NCBI RefSeq assembly: GCF_002871005.1
Contig: NZ_PHSN01000006.1
Span: 248,001-312,000, forward strand
Direction of reading: 5' to 3'
From: Acidimangrovimonas sediminis
GTDB taxonomy: Bacteria; Pseudomonadota; Alphaproteobacteria; Rhodobacterales; Rhodobacteraceae
Length of the DNA: 64,000 nt
Notes under the pieces: generated by a model
What the model saw: only the letters and a program-made list of their open reading frames with translations
The model's database searches: none
Told to the model about the DNA's origin: nothing
Translations under genes and position numbers: made by a program
Shown here: one piece after another, positions 7,676-16,384 of the stretch
How positions within the stretch are numbered: the first letter of the stretch is position 1
Layout of the letters: every line of letters starts with the position of its first letter

Positions 7676-9949
7676 ATGAGCCAGATCCCCACCAAAGACC
7701 AGATCCTCGCCTGGATATCCGAGAACCCGACGCAGACGGCCAAGCGCGACATCGCCAAGGCCTTCGGCATCAAGGGGGCTGCCCGGATCGACCTCAAGCG
7801 CCTGTTGAAGGAGCTGGAGGCGGAGGGCCACCTGGAAAAGCGCAAGAAGACCTTCCGCGAGGCAGGCAGCCTGCCCCCGGTGACGGTGCTGGAGATCCTC
7901 GAACCCGATTCCGACGGCGATCTTTTCGCCCGCCCGCTGGAGGGCCGGTTCGAGGAGGCGCCGAAGATCCTCTTCCTTACGCGGCCGGGTGAAGGCGCGG
8001 TCGGCGCGGGCGACCGGGTGCTGGCACGGCTGACCGGGGTCGAGGGGCAGGACCATGCCTACGAGGCCCGGCTGATCCGCCGCATCGGGCGCGGGGCGCA
8101 GAAGCTCCTCGGGGTGTTCCGCGAGACGTCGGAAGGCGGACGGATCGTGCCGATCGACAAGGGTTCCGACAAGGAATGGCTGGTGGCCAGGGACGCGACT
8201 GGCGGTGCCAGGGACGGCGAGCTGGTCGAGGCGGAACAGGCCGGGCCCAAGGGGCGCCTCGGCCTGCCGCGGGCACGGATCACCCAGCGACTGGGCGATC
8301 CGTCCGGTCCGCGCGCCGTCTCGCTGATCGCGATCCACCAGCATGGCATCCCCGACGAATTCCCCGACGAGGTGATCGCCGAGGCCGAGCGGCTGAAGCC
8401 CGCCCCCCTCGGCGAGCGCGAGGATCTGCGCGGCCTGCCCTTCGTCACCATCGACCCCTCGGACGCGCGCGACCATGACGATGCCTGTTTCGCCCATCCC
8501 GACGACACCCCCGGGAATGATGGCGGCCACGTCCTTTGGGTCGCGATCGCCGATGTCGCGCATTACGTGACCCCGGGCACCGCGCTGGACCGCGAGGCCC
8601 GCAAGCGCGGCAATTCCAGCTACTTCCCCGACCGGGTGGTGCCGATGCTGCCGGAACGCCTTTCGGCCGATCTCTGTTCACTGCACGAGGGCGTGGCGCG
8701 GCCGGTGATCGCTGTGCGGATGGTGGTGGATGCGCAGGGCAACAAGATCTCGCACCGTTTCACCCGGGCGATGATCACCTCGCGCGCGTCCTTGTCCTAC
8801 GAAGAGGTACAGGCGGCGCAGGACGGTCAGCCGAACGACCGTTGTGCCGCGCTGTCGGACGAGGTGATCGCACCGCTCTACGCGGGGTACGCGGCGCTGA
8901 AACGGGCGCGGAGTACGCGCCAGCCGCTGGACCTCGATCTGCCCGAGCGCAAGATCGTGCTGTCGGAGGAAGGCGAGGTCGTCTCGATCGCGCTGAAGGA
9001 ACGCTTCGACGCCCATCGGCTGATCGAGGAGTTCATGGTGCTGGCGAACGTCGCCGCGGCGGAGGAGCTGATCCGCCTGCGCCGGCCGCTCCTGTTCCGG
9101 GTGCACGAGGAGCCCAGCGTCGAGAAGCTGGACGCGCTGCGCGAAGTGGCCGAGGCCTCGGGGTTCCAGCTGGCGAAGGGTCAGGTGCTGCATACCAAGC
9201 ACCTCAACCGGCTTCTGGCGCAGGCAGAGGGCACCGACTTCGACGAGCTTCTGAACATCACCACGCTCCGCTCGATGCAGCAGGCCTATTACGCGCCCGA
9301 GAATTACGGCCACTTCGGCCTCGCGCTGCGGAACTACGCCCATTTCACCTCGCCGATCCGGCGGTACTCCGACCTGATCGTGCACCGGGCGCTGGTCTCG
9401 GGGCATCGCTGGGGCAACGACGGGCTGAGCGCCGAGGAGATCGAGGGGCTGGCCGAGACGGCGCAACATATCTCCGAGACCGAGCGCCGCTCGATGGCGG
9501 CGGAGCGGGACACGACCGACCGCTACCTTGCCGCCTACCTGAGCGAGCGGGTGGGGAACGAGTTCGGCGGCCGGATCTCGGGCGTGACCCGCTTCGGACT
9601 TTTCGTGAAGCTCGACGAGACCGGGGCGGATGGGCTGATCCCGATCCGGACCCTGGGGCGCGAGTTCTTCCACTTCGATGCGCAGAGCCAGACATTGATG
9701 GGCTCCGAGACGGGGCTGACGCTGGGCGTGGGCCAGCGCGTGACAGTGCGGCTGGCCGAGGCGGTGCCGGTGACCGGCGGGTTGATGCTGGAGCTTCTGT
9801 CGGTCGACGACAAGGCGCTGCCGGGCGGCCGGGTGACGCGAGGCCGTGGTGGCCCCAAGGGCCGCGGCAAGCCGCCGGGGCGCAAGGGACCGAAGGCGCG
9901 GGTGGGCGACGCGAAGGCCAAGCGCAAGGTCACCCGCAAGCGGAAATAG
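7676..9949 (+). CDS. rnr: Ribonuclease R
   Basis: Processive 3'-to-5' exoribonuclease that degrades structured RNA. The 757-aa protein has the family order: N-terminal winged-helix and cold-shock regions (about 1-230), the catalytic RNB domain (about 240-570), and a C-terminal S1 domain (about 625-705). The RNB signature TIDPSDARDHDDACFA carries the metal-binding aspartates. The S1 segment starts GGRISGVTRFGLFVKLDETG. The last 40 residues are a Lys/Arg/Gly-rich tail, as in other RNase R proteins, thought to help bind RNA. It stands alone; 120 bp separate it from the acetyltransferase gene, and repeat elements follow it. Confidence 0.96.
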   Translation: MSQIPTKDQILAWISENPTQTAKRDIAKAFGIKGAARIDLKRLLKELEAEGHLEKRKKTFREAGSLPPVTVLEILEPDSDGDLFARPLEGRFEEAPKILFLTRPGEGAVGAGDRVLARLTGVEGQDHAYEARLIRRIGRGAQKLLGVFRETSEGGRIVPIDKGSDKEWLVARDATGGARDGELVEAEQAGPKGRLGLPRARITQRLGDPSGPRAVSLIAIHQHGIPDEFPDEVIAEAERLKPAPLGEREDLRGLPFVTIDPSDARDHDDACFAHPDDTPGNDGGHVLWVAIADVAHYVTPGTALDREARKRGNSSYFPDRVVPMLPERLSADLCSLHEGVARPVIAVRMVVDAQGNKISHRFTRAMITSRASLSYEEVQAAQDGQPNDRCAALSDEVIAPLYAGYAALKRARSTRQPLDLDLPERKIVLSEEGEVVSIALKERFDAHRLIEEFMVLANVAAAEELIRLRRPLLFRVHEEPSVEKLDALREVAEASGFQLAKGQVLHTKHLNRLLAQAEGTDFDELLNITTLRSMQQAYYAPENYGHFGLALRNYAHFTSPIRRYSDLIVHRALVSGHRWGNDGLSAEEIEGLAETAQHISETERRSMAAERDTTDRYLAAYLSERVGNEFGGRISGVTRFGLFVKLDETGADGLIPIRTLGREFFHFDAQSQTLMGSETGLTLGVGQRVTVRLAEAVPVTGGLMLELLSVDDKALPGGRVTRGRGGPKGRGKPPGRKGPKARVGDAKAKRKVTRKRK

Positions 9950-9995
9950 GATCCGGCGCTTCCCCGGCGTCGTGCTGGTGTCGAGGGCGTGCCCG

Positions 9996-10045
9996 CGGGG
10001 GTTTCACACCCCCGCACCCCCGTGGGATATTTCCCCTCAGAAGAA
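9996..10045 (-). repeat. Extragenic repeat element, copy A
   Basis: Read on the minus strand this is CTTCTGAG-GGG-AAATATCCCACGGGGG followed by a GCGGGGGT/ACCCCCGC hairpin. It is almost identical to the element after mutS at 47977-48030. It lies between the convergent rnr and fliI genes, together with an inverted second copy at 10063-10112. A REP-like element with terminator potential. Confidence 0.65.
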
Positions 10046-10062
10046 AGGAAAGGTCCTTCTGG

Positions 10063-10112
10063 TCTTCTTCTGAGTCCAAATATCCCGGGGGGGTGCAGGG
10101 GGCAGCGCCCCC
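10063..10112 (+). repeat. Extragenic repeat element, copy A2 (inverted partner)
   Basis: Begins with CTTCTTCTGAGTCCAAATATCCC, the same core as copies A and B, and ends in a hairpin GGGGGCAGCGCCCCC. It faces copy A 17 bp away, so the two cores can pair as one large stem. The hairpin tail differs from those of A and B, suggesting modular ends. Confidence 0.6.
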
Positions 10113-10177
10113 GCCGCCGACCTATCCACCATTGCCGTTTTCCGGGCACTTAGAGACGTTCCGTTGCGGGTAACGGG

Positions 10178-11548
10178 TTAGCGCCCCGGTCTGCCTCTGG
10201 CCGGGGCGAGGCAGGCGGCGAGGCGGGCGAAGCTGGCGGCGCTGTCGCCGGGTTCGTCCTCGGCGAGGAAGCCGTCGAGGCCTGGCCAGACCTTGAGCGC
10301 GGCATCGACCATGGGGTCGGATCCGGCGGAATAGAGACCGGCCTGGATCATCATCTCGGCGCGGTCGTAGGCACCCAGCAGGGCGCGGGCTTCGCCGATC
10401 AGGCGGTTTTCCTCGGCGTTTGCGGCGTCGGGCAGAGCGCGAGAGACCGAGCGCAGCAGGTCGATCGCAGGGAAGCGTCCGCGTTCCGCTATCTTGCGGT
10501 CCATCACCACGTGGCCGTCGAGCACGCCGCGCAGGATGTCGGCGACGGGTTCGTCCATGTCCGACCCGGCCACGAGGACCGAGAAGACCGCCGTGATGTC
10601 GCCCGCGTCGCCCACACCGGGGCCCGCGCGTTCCGCGAGCGACATGATCATGTGCTGGGTCGAGGGGGGATAGCCGCGCAGGCCGGCGCCTTCGCCCCCG
10701 GCGACGGCGACCTCACGGTGTGCTTCGGCGAAGCGGGTGACGGAATCGGCCAGGAGGAGTACGTGCATCCCCTTGTCGCGGAAGTGTTCGGCGACTGCCA
10801 TCGCGGCCCAGGCGCAGCGGCGGCGGATCAGTGGCGAGAGGTCCGAGGTGGCGGCGACGACGACGCTGCGGGCCATTCCGGCCATGCCCAGCACCTCTTC
10901 GACGAATTCGCGCAGCTCGCGGCCGCGTTCGCCGATCAGCGCGATCACCACGACGTCCGCCGCGATGCCGCGGGCGAACTTGGCGAGCAGGGTGGACTTG
11001 CCGACGCCGGAGCCCGCGAACAGGCCGATGCGTTGGCCGCGCACCAGCGGCAGGAGCGTGTTGAAGACCGCGACGCCGGTTTCAAGGCGGCCCGCCATGC
11101 GGTGCCGTGCGGCGGCGGGCGGGGCGGGGGCGCGCAGCGGGCGCGGGCTGTCGCCGGGGTACAGCGCGCGCCCGTCGAGCGGCCGTCCGAACGGGTCGAC
11201 GATGCGGCCGATCCAGCTGTCGTCGGGGGCGATGCCGGCGGGACCGAGATGGGCCACCGCATCGCCGATCGCGAGGCCCTCGGGAGGTTGGTCGGGCAGG
11301 ACGGTCACGCCGTCTTTCGCGAGGCGCAAAACCTCGCCGCCGATGCGCTGGCCGCCTGCGCCGCGCACCTCGATCCGGTCGCCGAGGCTGACGGCGCCGG
11401 TCAGTCCGGTGACGCGCAGCACGCCGGCGGCGAGTTCCTCGATCCGGCCGAAGCGGCGCACCGGCTCCAGCCCGGCGATGCGCGCGCGAAGCCGGTCGAG
11501 GCCCGGGGGGGCGGCCGCCGGCTGTGCCGGTCCGTTGGTTCCATGCAT
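10178..11548 (-). CDS. fliI: Flagellum-specific ATPase
   Basis: Cytoplasmic ATPase of the flagellar type III export apparatus. The 456-aa protein has the F1-beta-like fold: Walker A AGSGVGKST at residues 178-186, ALIGERGRELREFVEE, and the Walker B strand MHVLLLADSVTRFAEAHREV. SLAERAGPGVGDAGDITAVFSVLV and DGHVVMDRKIAERGRFPAIDLLRSVSR are typical of FliI and its virulence homologues, and context assigns it to the flagellum. It is divergent from flgB. Its usual partner fliH is encoded about 17 kb away, after fliF; a possible FliJ follows flhB. Confidence 0.95.
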   Translation of the reverse strand: MHGTNGPAQPAAAPPGLDRLRARIAGLEPVRRFGRIEELAAGVLRVTGLTGAVSLGDRIEVRGAGGQRIGGEVLRLAKDGVTVLPDQPPEGLAIGDAVAHLGPAGIAPDDSWIGRIVDPFGRPLDGRALYPGDSPRPLRAPAPPAAARHRMAGRLETGVAVFNTLLPLVRGQRIGLFAGSGVGKSTLLAKFARGIAADVVVIALIGERGRELREFVEEVLGMAGMARSVVVAATSDLSPLIRRRCAWAAMAVAEHFRDKGMHVLLLADSVTRFAEAHREVAVAGGEGAGLRGYPPSTQHMIMSLAERAGPGVGDAGDITAVFSVLVAGSDMDEPVADILRGVLDGHVVMDRKIAERGRFPAIDLLRSVSRALPDAANAEENRLIGEARALLGAYDRAEMMIQAGLYSAGSDPMVDAALKVWPGLDGFLAEDEPGDSAASFARLAACLAPARGRPGR

Positions 11549-11594
11549 CGAAGGTCTCCCTGGTCCGTCCTTACCGTTTCTAAAGGAATCGGCC

Positions 11595-11609
11595 TTAAGC
11601 CTTGGTGAA
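11595..11609. promoter_or_regulatory. CtrA-like box, fliI/flgB spacer
   Basis: TTAA-N7-TGAA, a 7-of-8 match to the CtrA consensus TTAA-N7-TTAA, 22 bp before the flgB ATG and 46 bp from the fliI start. Binding is inferred, not shown. Confidence 0.45.
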
Positions 11610-11631
11610 ACGGATCGAGGGAGAAGCCCCG

Positions 11632-12024
11632 ATGTATCAGAATCTTTCCATCCTCAGGATGGCCGGCCAGATGGCGTCGAACGCGGCGCTGCGGCAATCG
11701 GCGGTGGCTCAGAACGTCGCCAATGCCGACACACCCGGCTACAAGGCCGTGGACGCCCCCAGCTTTGCCGAGACCTATCGGGACGATCAGTCCCTGTCGC
11801 TGCGCGAAACGCGCGCGGGGCACCTTGGCGCCTTCGACCAGGGTTCGGAAACCCGCCTTGCCCCGCGGCAGGCGCCAGGCACCGAATCGCCCAACGGCAA
11901 CAGCGTTTCGCTGGAACACGAGATGGTCACCGCGGCCCAGCTGCGCGAACAGCACGACATGGCGCTGGCGATCTACCGCACGGCCCAGTCGGTTCTGCGC
12001 ACCAGCCTCGGGCGCGGCGCGTAA
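11632..12024 (+). CDS. flgB: Flagellar basal-body rod protein FlgB
   Basis: Proximal rod subunit exported through the flagellar type III apparatus into the periplasm. The 130-aa protein has the rod/hook N-terminal motif SAVAQNVANADTPGYKA (about residues 22-38) and the C-terminal helix that packs the coiled core. The start at 11632 follows a GAGGGAG ribosome binding site by 8 nt; an upstream in-frame TTG at 11602 is less likely. First gene of the rod/hook operon. Confidence 0.93.
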   Translation: MYQNLSILRMAGQMASNAALRQSAVAQNVANADTPGYKAVDAPSFAETYRDDQSLSLRETRAGHLGAFDQGSETRLAPRQAPGTESPNGNSVSLEHEMVTAAQLREQHDMALAIYRTAQSVLRTSLGRGA

Positions 12025-12036
12025 GGGGGCGGGGCG

Positions 12037-12429
12037 ATGAGCGATCTCCTCAAGAGCCTTGCGGTCTCGGCTTCCGGCATGGGGGCGCAGGCGCAGCGTC
12101 TGCGCCACGTGTCCGAGAACGTGGCGAACGCCGACACCCCGGGCTATCACCGCAAAACCGTCTCTTTCGCTGCGGAAATGGCGCAGGGGCATGCCACCGG
12201 CGGGGTCATGACCGGGCCGGTCACGCTCGACCGCAGCCCGCTGGAACGGGTCTACGATCCCGGAAACCCGCTGGCCGATGCGACCGGCCATTATGACGGA
12301 TCCAATGTCGACCTCGTGGTCGAGATCGCCGACGGGCGCGAAGCCCAGCGCAGCTATGACGCCAACCTCAAGATGTTCGATCAGGCGCGCCAGATGGCGA
12401 CCAGCCTCCTCGACCTTCTGCGCCGCTGA
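12037..12429 (+). CDS. flgC: Flagellar basal-body rod protein FlgC
   Basis: Proximal rod subunit, 130 aa. It carries SASGMGAQAQRLRHVSENVANADTPGY at the N-terminus, the shared ANADTPGY rod motif, and a C-terminal MATSLLDLLRR helix. It lies 12 bp after flgB and 14 bp before fliE. FlgB, FlgC, FlgF and FlgG build the rod on the FliE adaptor. Confidence 0.94.
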   Translation: MSDLLKSLAVSASGMGAQAQRLRHVSENVANADTPGYHRKTVSFAAEMAQGHATGGVMTGPVTLDRSPLERVYDPGNPLADATGHYDGSNVDLVVEIADGREAQRSYDANLKMFDQARQMATSLLDLLRR

Positions 12430-12443
12430 CAGGGAGAAACCCG

Positions 12444-12740
12444 ATGAGCAATGTCACCTCGATCGCGGAGCGCGCCTATGTGCAGGCGAAACCCGCCACC
12501 CTTCCGGGCGATGCGGCACAGGGCCAGGGATTCGGTGCGGCCTTCGCCGACCTGGCCCAGGGCTTCGCCAATACCCTGCGCACGGGGGAGGAGACGGCCA
12601 AGGCCGCGATGGCCGGCACTGCCGACCCCCATGCGCTGGTGCAGGCCCTGTCCGACACCCAACTGGCGGTCGAGACCGCGGTCACCGTGCGCGACAAGGT
12701 GGTCGAGGCCTACCAGGAAATCCTTAGGATGCCGGTCTGA
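12444..12740 (+). CDS. fliE: Flagellar hook-basal body complex protein FliE
   Basis: 98-aa adaptor linking the MS ring and export gate to the rod. The C-terminal half fits FliE: ALSDTQLAVETAVTVRDKVVEAYQEILRMPV, including the nearly invariant VRDKVVEAYQEI-RM-V ending. The N-terminal half is low-complexity Ala/Gly-rich. Its stop overlaps the fliQ start by 1 nt, so the two are coupled. Confidence 0.93.
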   Translation: MSNVTSIAERAYVQAKPATLPGDAAQGQGFGAAFADLAQGFANTLRTGEETAKAAMAGTADPHALVQALSDTQLAVETAVTVRDKVVEAYQEILRMPV

Positions 12741-13009
12741 TGCTGGGCGAACCCGTCATCTACGACACGTTGCGCGCGGGTCTCTGGATTGCCGTGAAGA
12801 TCTCGGCCCCGCTGCTGACAGTGGCGCTGGTCGCCGGCGTGACCGTGGGGCTCTTTCAGGCGCTGACCTCGGTGCAGGAGATGACGCTTACCTTCGTGCC
12901 GAAGGTGGGGGCGATGCTGGCGGTGTTCTGGGTGTCGATGTCGTTCATGACCGACACGCTGGTCGACTTCTTCACCCAGCGGCTGGTGCCGCTGATCGCG
13001 GGGGGCTGA
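12740..13009 (+). CDS. fliQ: Flagellar export gate protein FliQ
   Basis: 89-aa inner-membrane protein with two helices, a subunit of the FliPQR export gate. The signature VGLFQALTSVQEMTLTFVPK (about residues 37-56) lies in the cytoplasmic turn between the helices. fliQ lies in the rod operon here, away from fliP (29355) and fliR (17831), so the export-gate genes are spread over three units. Confidence 0.94.
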   Translation: MLGEPVIYDTLRAGLWIAVKISAPLLTVALVAGVTVGLFQALTSVQEMTLTFVPKVGAMLAVFWVSMSFMTDTLVDFFTQRLVPLIAGG

Positions 13010-13015
13010 GGGGCG

Positions 13016-13732
13016 ATGGACAACGCGATCTACACCGGGCTGACGCGGCAATCGGGCCTGATGCGGCAGATGGCGACGGTGGCCAACAACATCGCCAATG
13101 CCTCGACCACCGGCTACCGCCGGGAAGGCACTATCTTTGCCGAATTCGTCTCTCGGCTGGACGGGAACGAGCCGTCGCTGTCGATGGCGACCGCGACTGC
13201 GCGGACAGTGGACCTTGCCCAGGGCGGGATGGAGCGGACCGGCGGCACCTACGACTTCGCGATCGAGGGGCAGGGGTTCTTTCTGGTGCAGACACCGCAG
13301 GGCGACCGGCTGACCCGCGCGGGTAGCTTCACCCCGGGGCCCGACGGCCTGCTGGCAACGCCGGAGGGAAACCGGTTGCTCGATGCCGGCGGAACCCCCG
13401 TCTTCGCGCCCACTGAGGCCCGCAACGTCACCCTGGCGGCCGATGGCACGCTGGCGGCGGACGGCCAGCCGATCGCGCAGATCGGGCTCTACCAGCCCGT
13501 TGAGGCGACCGATCTGGTGCGCGAGGGCGGTACGCTCTTTCGCGCCGACAACGGCGTCGAAGCCGCGCCCGGGGCCAGGCTGCGCCAGGGCTATGTCGAG
13601 CAGTCGAACGTCGACCCGGTGCGCGAGATCACGCGGATGATCGCGGTGCAGCGCGCCTACGAGTTGGGCCAGGGCCTGCTGGACCGCGAGGACCAGCGGA
13701 TCCGTGGCGTCATCGACACCCTTGGCCGATAG
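13016..13732 (+). CDS. flgF: Flagellar basal-body rod protein FlgF
   Basis: 238-aa distal/proximal rod subunit. The N-terminus has MATVANNIANASTTGYRREG, the central region AIEGQGFFLVQTPQGDRLTRAGSF, and the C-terminus QSNVDPVREITRMIAVQRAYE, all characteristic of the FlgF/FlgG group. Position directly before flgG and the shorter length support FlgF. It lies 6 bp after fliQ. Confidence 0.93.
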   Translation: MDNAIYTGLTRQSGLMRQMATVANNIANASTTGYRREGTIFAEFVSRLDGNEPSLSMATATARTVDLAQGGMERTGGTYDFAIEGQGFFLVQTPQGDRLTRAGSFTPGPDGLLATPEGNRLLDAGGTPVFAPTEARNVTLAADGTLAADGQPIAQIGLYQPVEATDLVREGGTLFRADNGVEAAPGARLRQGYVEQSNVDPVREITRMIAVQRAYELGQGLLDREDQRIRGVIDTLGR

Positions 13733-13741
13733 GAGGTTTTC

Positions 13742-14527
13742 ATGCGTGCCCTTCAGATTGCCGCGAGCGGCATGAGCGCCCAGCAGATGCGGGTCGAGGT
13801 GGTGTCGAACAACCTCGCCAACATGTCGACCACCGGCTACAACGCCCGCCGCGCCGAGTTCGCGGACTTGCCCTACCAGCAATACGTCGCCCCCGGCACC
13901 GTGAATGCCGAGGACGGGACGCTGCTGCCCGCCGGCGTGCAGCTTGGCCTCGGGGTGCGGCCCACCTCGGTTTCGGTCACGCTGGCGCAGGGCACGCTGA
14001 CCCAGACCAACGGCGACCTCGACCTGGCGATCGAGGGGCGGGGTTATCTCGAGGTGACGCTGCCCTCCGGCACCTCGGCCTATACCCGCGATGGGGGGCT
14101 GAAACGCGCGGCGGACGGGCAGATCGTCACCTCGGACGGCTACCCGGTGGTGCCCGGCATCACCATCCCCCAGCAGGCCACCAGCATCTCGATCAACGGC
14201 GCGGGCGAGGTGTATGCCTATTTCCGCAACCAGACCCAGCCGCAGCTTCTGGGGCAGATCACACTGGCCAGCTTCACCAACGACAAGGGGCTCGAGGCGA
14301 CTGGATCGAACCTGTTCCTCGAAACCGCCGCCTCCGGGCCACCGCAAGTCTCCACGCCGGGGCAGAACGGCCTGGGCACAGTGCGGCAGGGATATCTTGA
14401 GGAAAGCTCGGTCGACGCGGTGCGCGAGGTGACCGAACTGATCAAGGCGCAGCGGGGATACGAGCTGAACGCCAAGGTGATCACCGCCGCCGACCAGATG
14501 CTCGGCGCGACTACGCAGGTGCGGTGA
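13742..14527 (+). CDS. flgG: Flagellar distal rod protein FlgG
   Basis: 261-aa distal rod subunit, a normal FlgG length. It begins MRALQIAASGMSAQQMRVEV and has SNNLANMSTTGYNARRAEF, AIEGRGYLEVTLPSG and a C-terminal ESSVDAVREVTELIKAQRGYELNAKVI. The GGAGG ribosome binding site overlaps the flgF stop region. Its stop codon overlaps the next start (flgA), indicating translational coupling. Confidence 0.95.
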   Translation: MRALQIAASGMSAQQMRVEVVSNNLANMSTTGYNARRAEFADLPYQQYVAPGTVNAEDGTLLPAGVQLGLGVRPTSVSVTLAQGTLTQTNGDLDLAIEGRGYLEVTLPSGTSAYTRDGGLKRAADGQIVTSDGYPVVPGITIPQQATSISINGAGEVYAYFRNQTQPQLLGQITLASFTNDKGLEATGSNLFLETAASGPPQVSTPGQNGLGTVRQGYLEESSVDAVREVTELIKAQRGYELNAKVITAADQMLGATTQVR

Positions 14528-14961
14528 TGCGCTGGCTCCTCGCATTCGTGATGCTGCTGGTGCTGTTCCTGACCCGCCCGCTGCAGGCCGAGACGCTGAT
14601 CGCGGCGCATACGATCCGCGCCCGCGCCGTTCTGGGGCCCGAAGACCTTTCGACGATCCGGGCCGATGTGCCCGGCGCGCTCACCGATCCGGCCACCGTG
14701 ATCGGGCAGGAGGCGCGGGTGGTGCTCTATGCCGGGCGGCCGATCCGCCGGGGCGACGTCGGCCCGCCTGCGCTGGTCGAGCGCAACCAGCTGGTCGCGC
14801 TGGCCTATCGGCAGGGCGCGCTGACGATTCACGCCGAGGGCCGGGCCCTTGGCCGCGCCGGCGCGGGCGAGGAGATCCGCGTCATGAATACCGCCTCCCG
14901 GACCACGATCAGCGGCACCGTCCAGCCGGACGGATCGGTTGTCGTCGGGCATGGCTACTGA
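14527..14961 (+). CDS. flgA: Flagellar P-ring assembly chaperone FlgA
   Basis: 144-aa periplasmic protein that assists P-ring (FlgI) assembly. It starts with a signal peptide (MRWLLAFVMLLVLFLTRPLQA, cleaved near residue 20) followed by a SAF/FlgA-type region with GPEDLSTIRADV, GQEARVVLYAGRPIRRGDV and a C-terminal GEEIRVMNTASRTTISGTV typical of FlgA. It is shorter than enterobacterial FlgA but usual for alphaproteobacteria. An alternative GTG at 14524 would add one residue; ATG at 14527 overlaps the flgG stop by 1 nt. Confidence 0.9.
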   Translation: MRWLLAFVMLLVLFLTRPLQAETLIAAHTIRARAVLGPEDLSTIRADVPGALTDPATVIGQEARVVLYAGRPIRRGDVGPPALVERNQLVALAYRQGALTIHAEGRALGRAGAGEEIRVMNTASRTTISGTVQPDGSVVVGHGY

Positions 14962-14977
14962 CCCCTTGAGGAGCTTC

Positions 14978-15712
14978 ATGCATCACGCCCTGTTCCCCCT
15001 CGCCCTGATCCTGTCTTTGCTGACGCTGAGCGCCTGCGACCGGCTGGCTCAGGTCGGCAAGGCCCCGGCTTTCACGCCGCTCGAGACGCCACAGCACAAC
15101 GCGATCTACACCCGGCCGCCGCCGTGGGAACGCCACGCGGGCGAGCCGGCGCAACAGGCCTCGCTCTGGACAGGGTCGCGCAAGTCGCTGTTCGGCGACC
15201 GCCGGGCCGGGCACCGGGGCGACATCCTGACCGTGGTGATCGAGATCAACGACAAAGCGGAGATCTCGAACTCCACCGGCCGGTCACGTGACGGGTCGGA
15301 ATCGATGGGAATTCCGCAGATGCTGGGCCTGCCGCAGCGGATCGACAGGCACTTGCCTTCGGGGGCCAGCATGGCAGACGCGATCTCGGCCACCGGATCG
15401 TCGAGCTACAAGGGCCAGGGCTCGGTCCAGCGCAACGAGAAGCTGACGCTGCGTGTCGCGGCGACGGTGGTGGAGGAGTTGCCGAACGGCGTTCTCAGGA
15501 TCGAGGGGTCGCAGGAGGTGCGGGTGAATTTCGAGCTGCGCGACCTCGTGGTCACGGGGTATGTCCGCCCCGAGGACGTCACCCGCACGAACGAGATTAC
15601 CTACGACAAGATCGCCGGCGCCCGGATCGCCTACGGCGGGCGCGGCCAGATCACTGACGTGCAGCAGCCGCGTTACGGCCAGCAGGTCACTGATATCGTG
15701 CTGCCGTTCTGA
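14978..15712 (+). CDS. flgH: Flagellar L-ring lipoprotein FlgH
   Basis: 244-aa outer-membrane lipoprotein forming the L ring. The start at 14978 puts a classic lipoprotein signal (MHHALFPLALILSLLTLSAC, lipobox LSAC) at the N-terminus; a GAGGAG site precedes it by 4 nt. Longer in-frame starts at 14939 and 14951 overlap flgA. Family segments include GDILTVVIEINDKAEISN, GSVQRNEKLTLRVAATV, NGVLRIEGSQEVRVN and TRTNEITYDKIAGARIAYGG. It ends with the expected VTDIVLPF. Confidence 0.94.
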   Translation: MHHALFPLALILSLLTLSACDRLAQVGKAPAFTPLETPQHNAIYTRPPPWERHAGEPAQQASLWTGSRKSLFGDRRAGHRGDILTVVIEINDKAEISNSTGRSRDGSESMGIPQMLGLPQRIDRHLPSGASMADAISATGSSSYKGQGSVQRNEKLTLRVAATVVEELPNGVLRIEGSQEVRVNFELRDLVVTGYVRPEDVTRTNEITYDKIAGARIAYGGRGQITDVQQPRYGQQVTDIVLPF

Positions 15713-15724
15713 GGGGGCGAGGCG

Positions 15725-16345
15725 ATGCTGAAGAAACTGTTGCCGATCGTCTTCCTGATTGTCGGGCTGGGCGCAGGCGCGGGCGCGGGGATCTTCCTGC
15801 GCCCGGCGCCCGAGGCCGCCGCGGATGCGGGCGATGGCCCGTCCCCGGCGGCATCGCAGGGCGCCGAGGGAAAGGCGGCGGATGGGCACGGCGCCCCGGC
15901 CGGGACCGGAGAGCATGGGGCCGGAGTACAGGGAGGTGGCGACCAGGGAGCCGGACATGGCGCCGAGGCGAAGGGGCATGGCGGGTCGTCGGGCGGGGCG
16001 GGCGAGGCGACGGATTCCGAAGCCCACGATTTCGTCAAGCTCAACAACCAGTTCATCATCCCGGTGCTGGAGGGCGGGCGGGTCAGTTCTCTGGTGATCA
16101 TGTCGCTCAGCCTCGAGGTGTCGGCGGGGGGCCGCGACAAGGTCTTCGCGCTGGAACCCAAGCTGCGCGACGCCTTCCTGCGGGTGATGTTCGATCATGC
16201 CAATTCCGGCGGGTTCGACGGCAATTTCACCTCGGGCAACAACATGCTGGTGCTGCGTGATGCCCTGAAGGAGGCGGCCTTCAAGGTGCTGGGACCGGTA
16301 CTGAAGGACGTCCTTATCATCGACATGGTGAGACAGGACGCCTGA
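15725..16345 (+). CDS. Second FliL-like protein with Gly/His-rich linker
   Basis: 206-aa inner-membrane protein with one helix (about residues 5-25), a long low-complexity linker rich in Gly, His and Ala (about 30-100) and a periplasmic domain (about 101-206) resembling FliL: KLNNQFIIPVLEGGRVSSLVIMSLSLEV and FLRVMFDHANSGGF. FliL rings surround stator units and aid torque in known systems. A second FliL lies at 26097-26624, so this copy may be specialised. Last gene of the flgB operon, 12 bp after flgH. Confidence 0.8.
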   Translation: MLKKLLPIVFLIVGLGAGAGAGIFLRPAPEAAADAGDGPSPAASQGAEGKAADGHGAPAGTGEHGAGVQGGGDQGAGHGAEAKGHGGSSGGAGEATDSEAHDFVKLNNQFIIPVLEGGRVSSLVIMSLSLEVSAGGRDKVFALEPKLRDAFLRVMFDHANSGGFDGNFTSGNNMLVLRDALKEAAFKVLGPVLKDVLIIDMVRQDA

Positions 16346-16384
16346 ATTCCCTCTGACAGGCGGCCAGAAGGCGTGGAAAAGGCT

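Noticed and set aside
11549-11631. Sigma-54 promoter (GG/GC at -24/-12) before flgB
   Set aside because: No TGGCAC-N5-TTGC-like sequence was found.
12710-14545. 611-aa minus-strand frame opposite fliQ-flgF-flgG
   Set aside because: Shadow of three well-supported flagellar genes.
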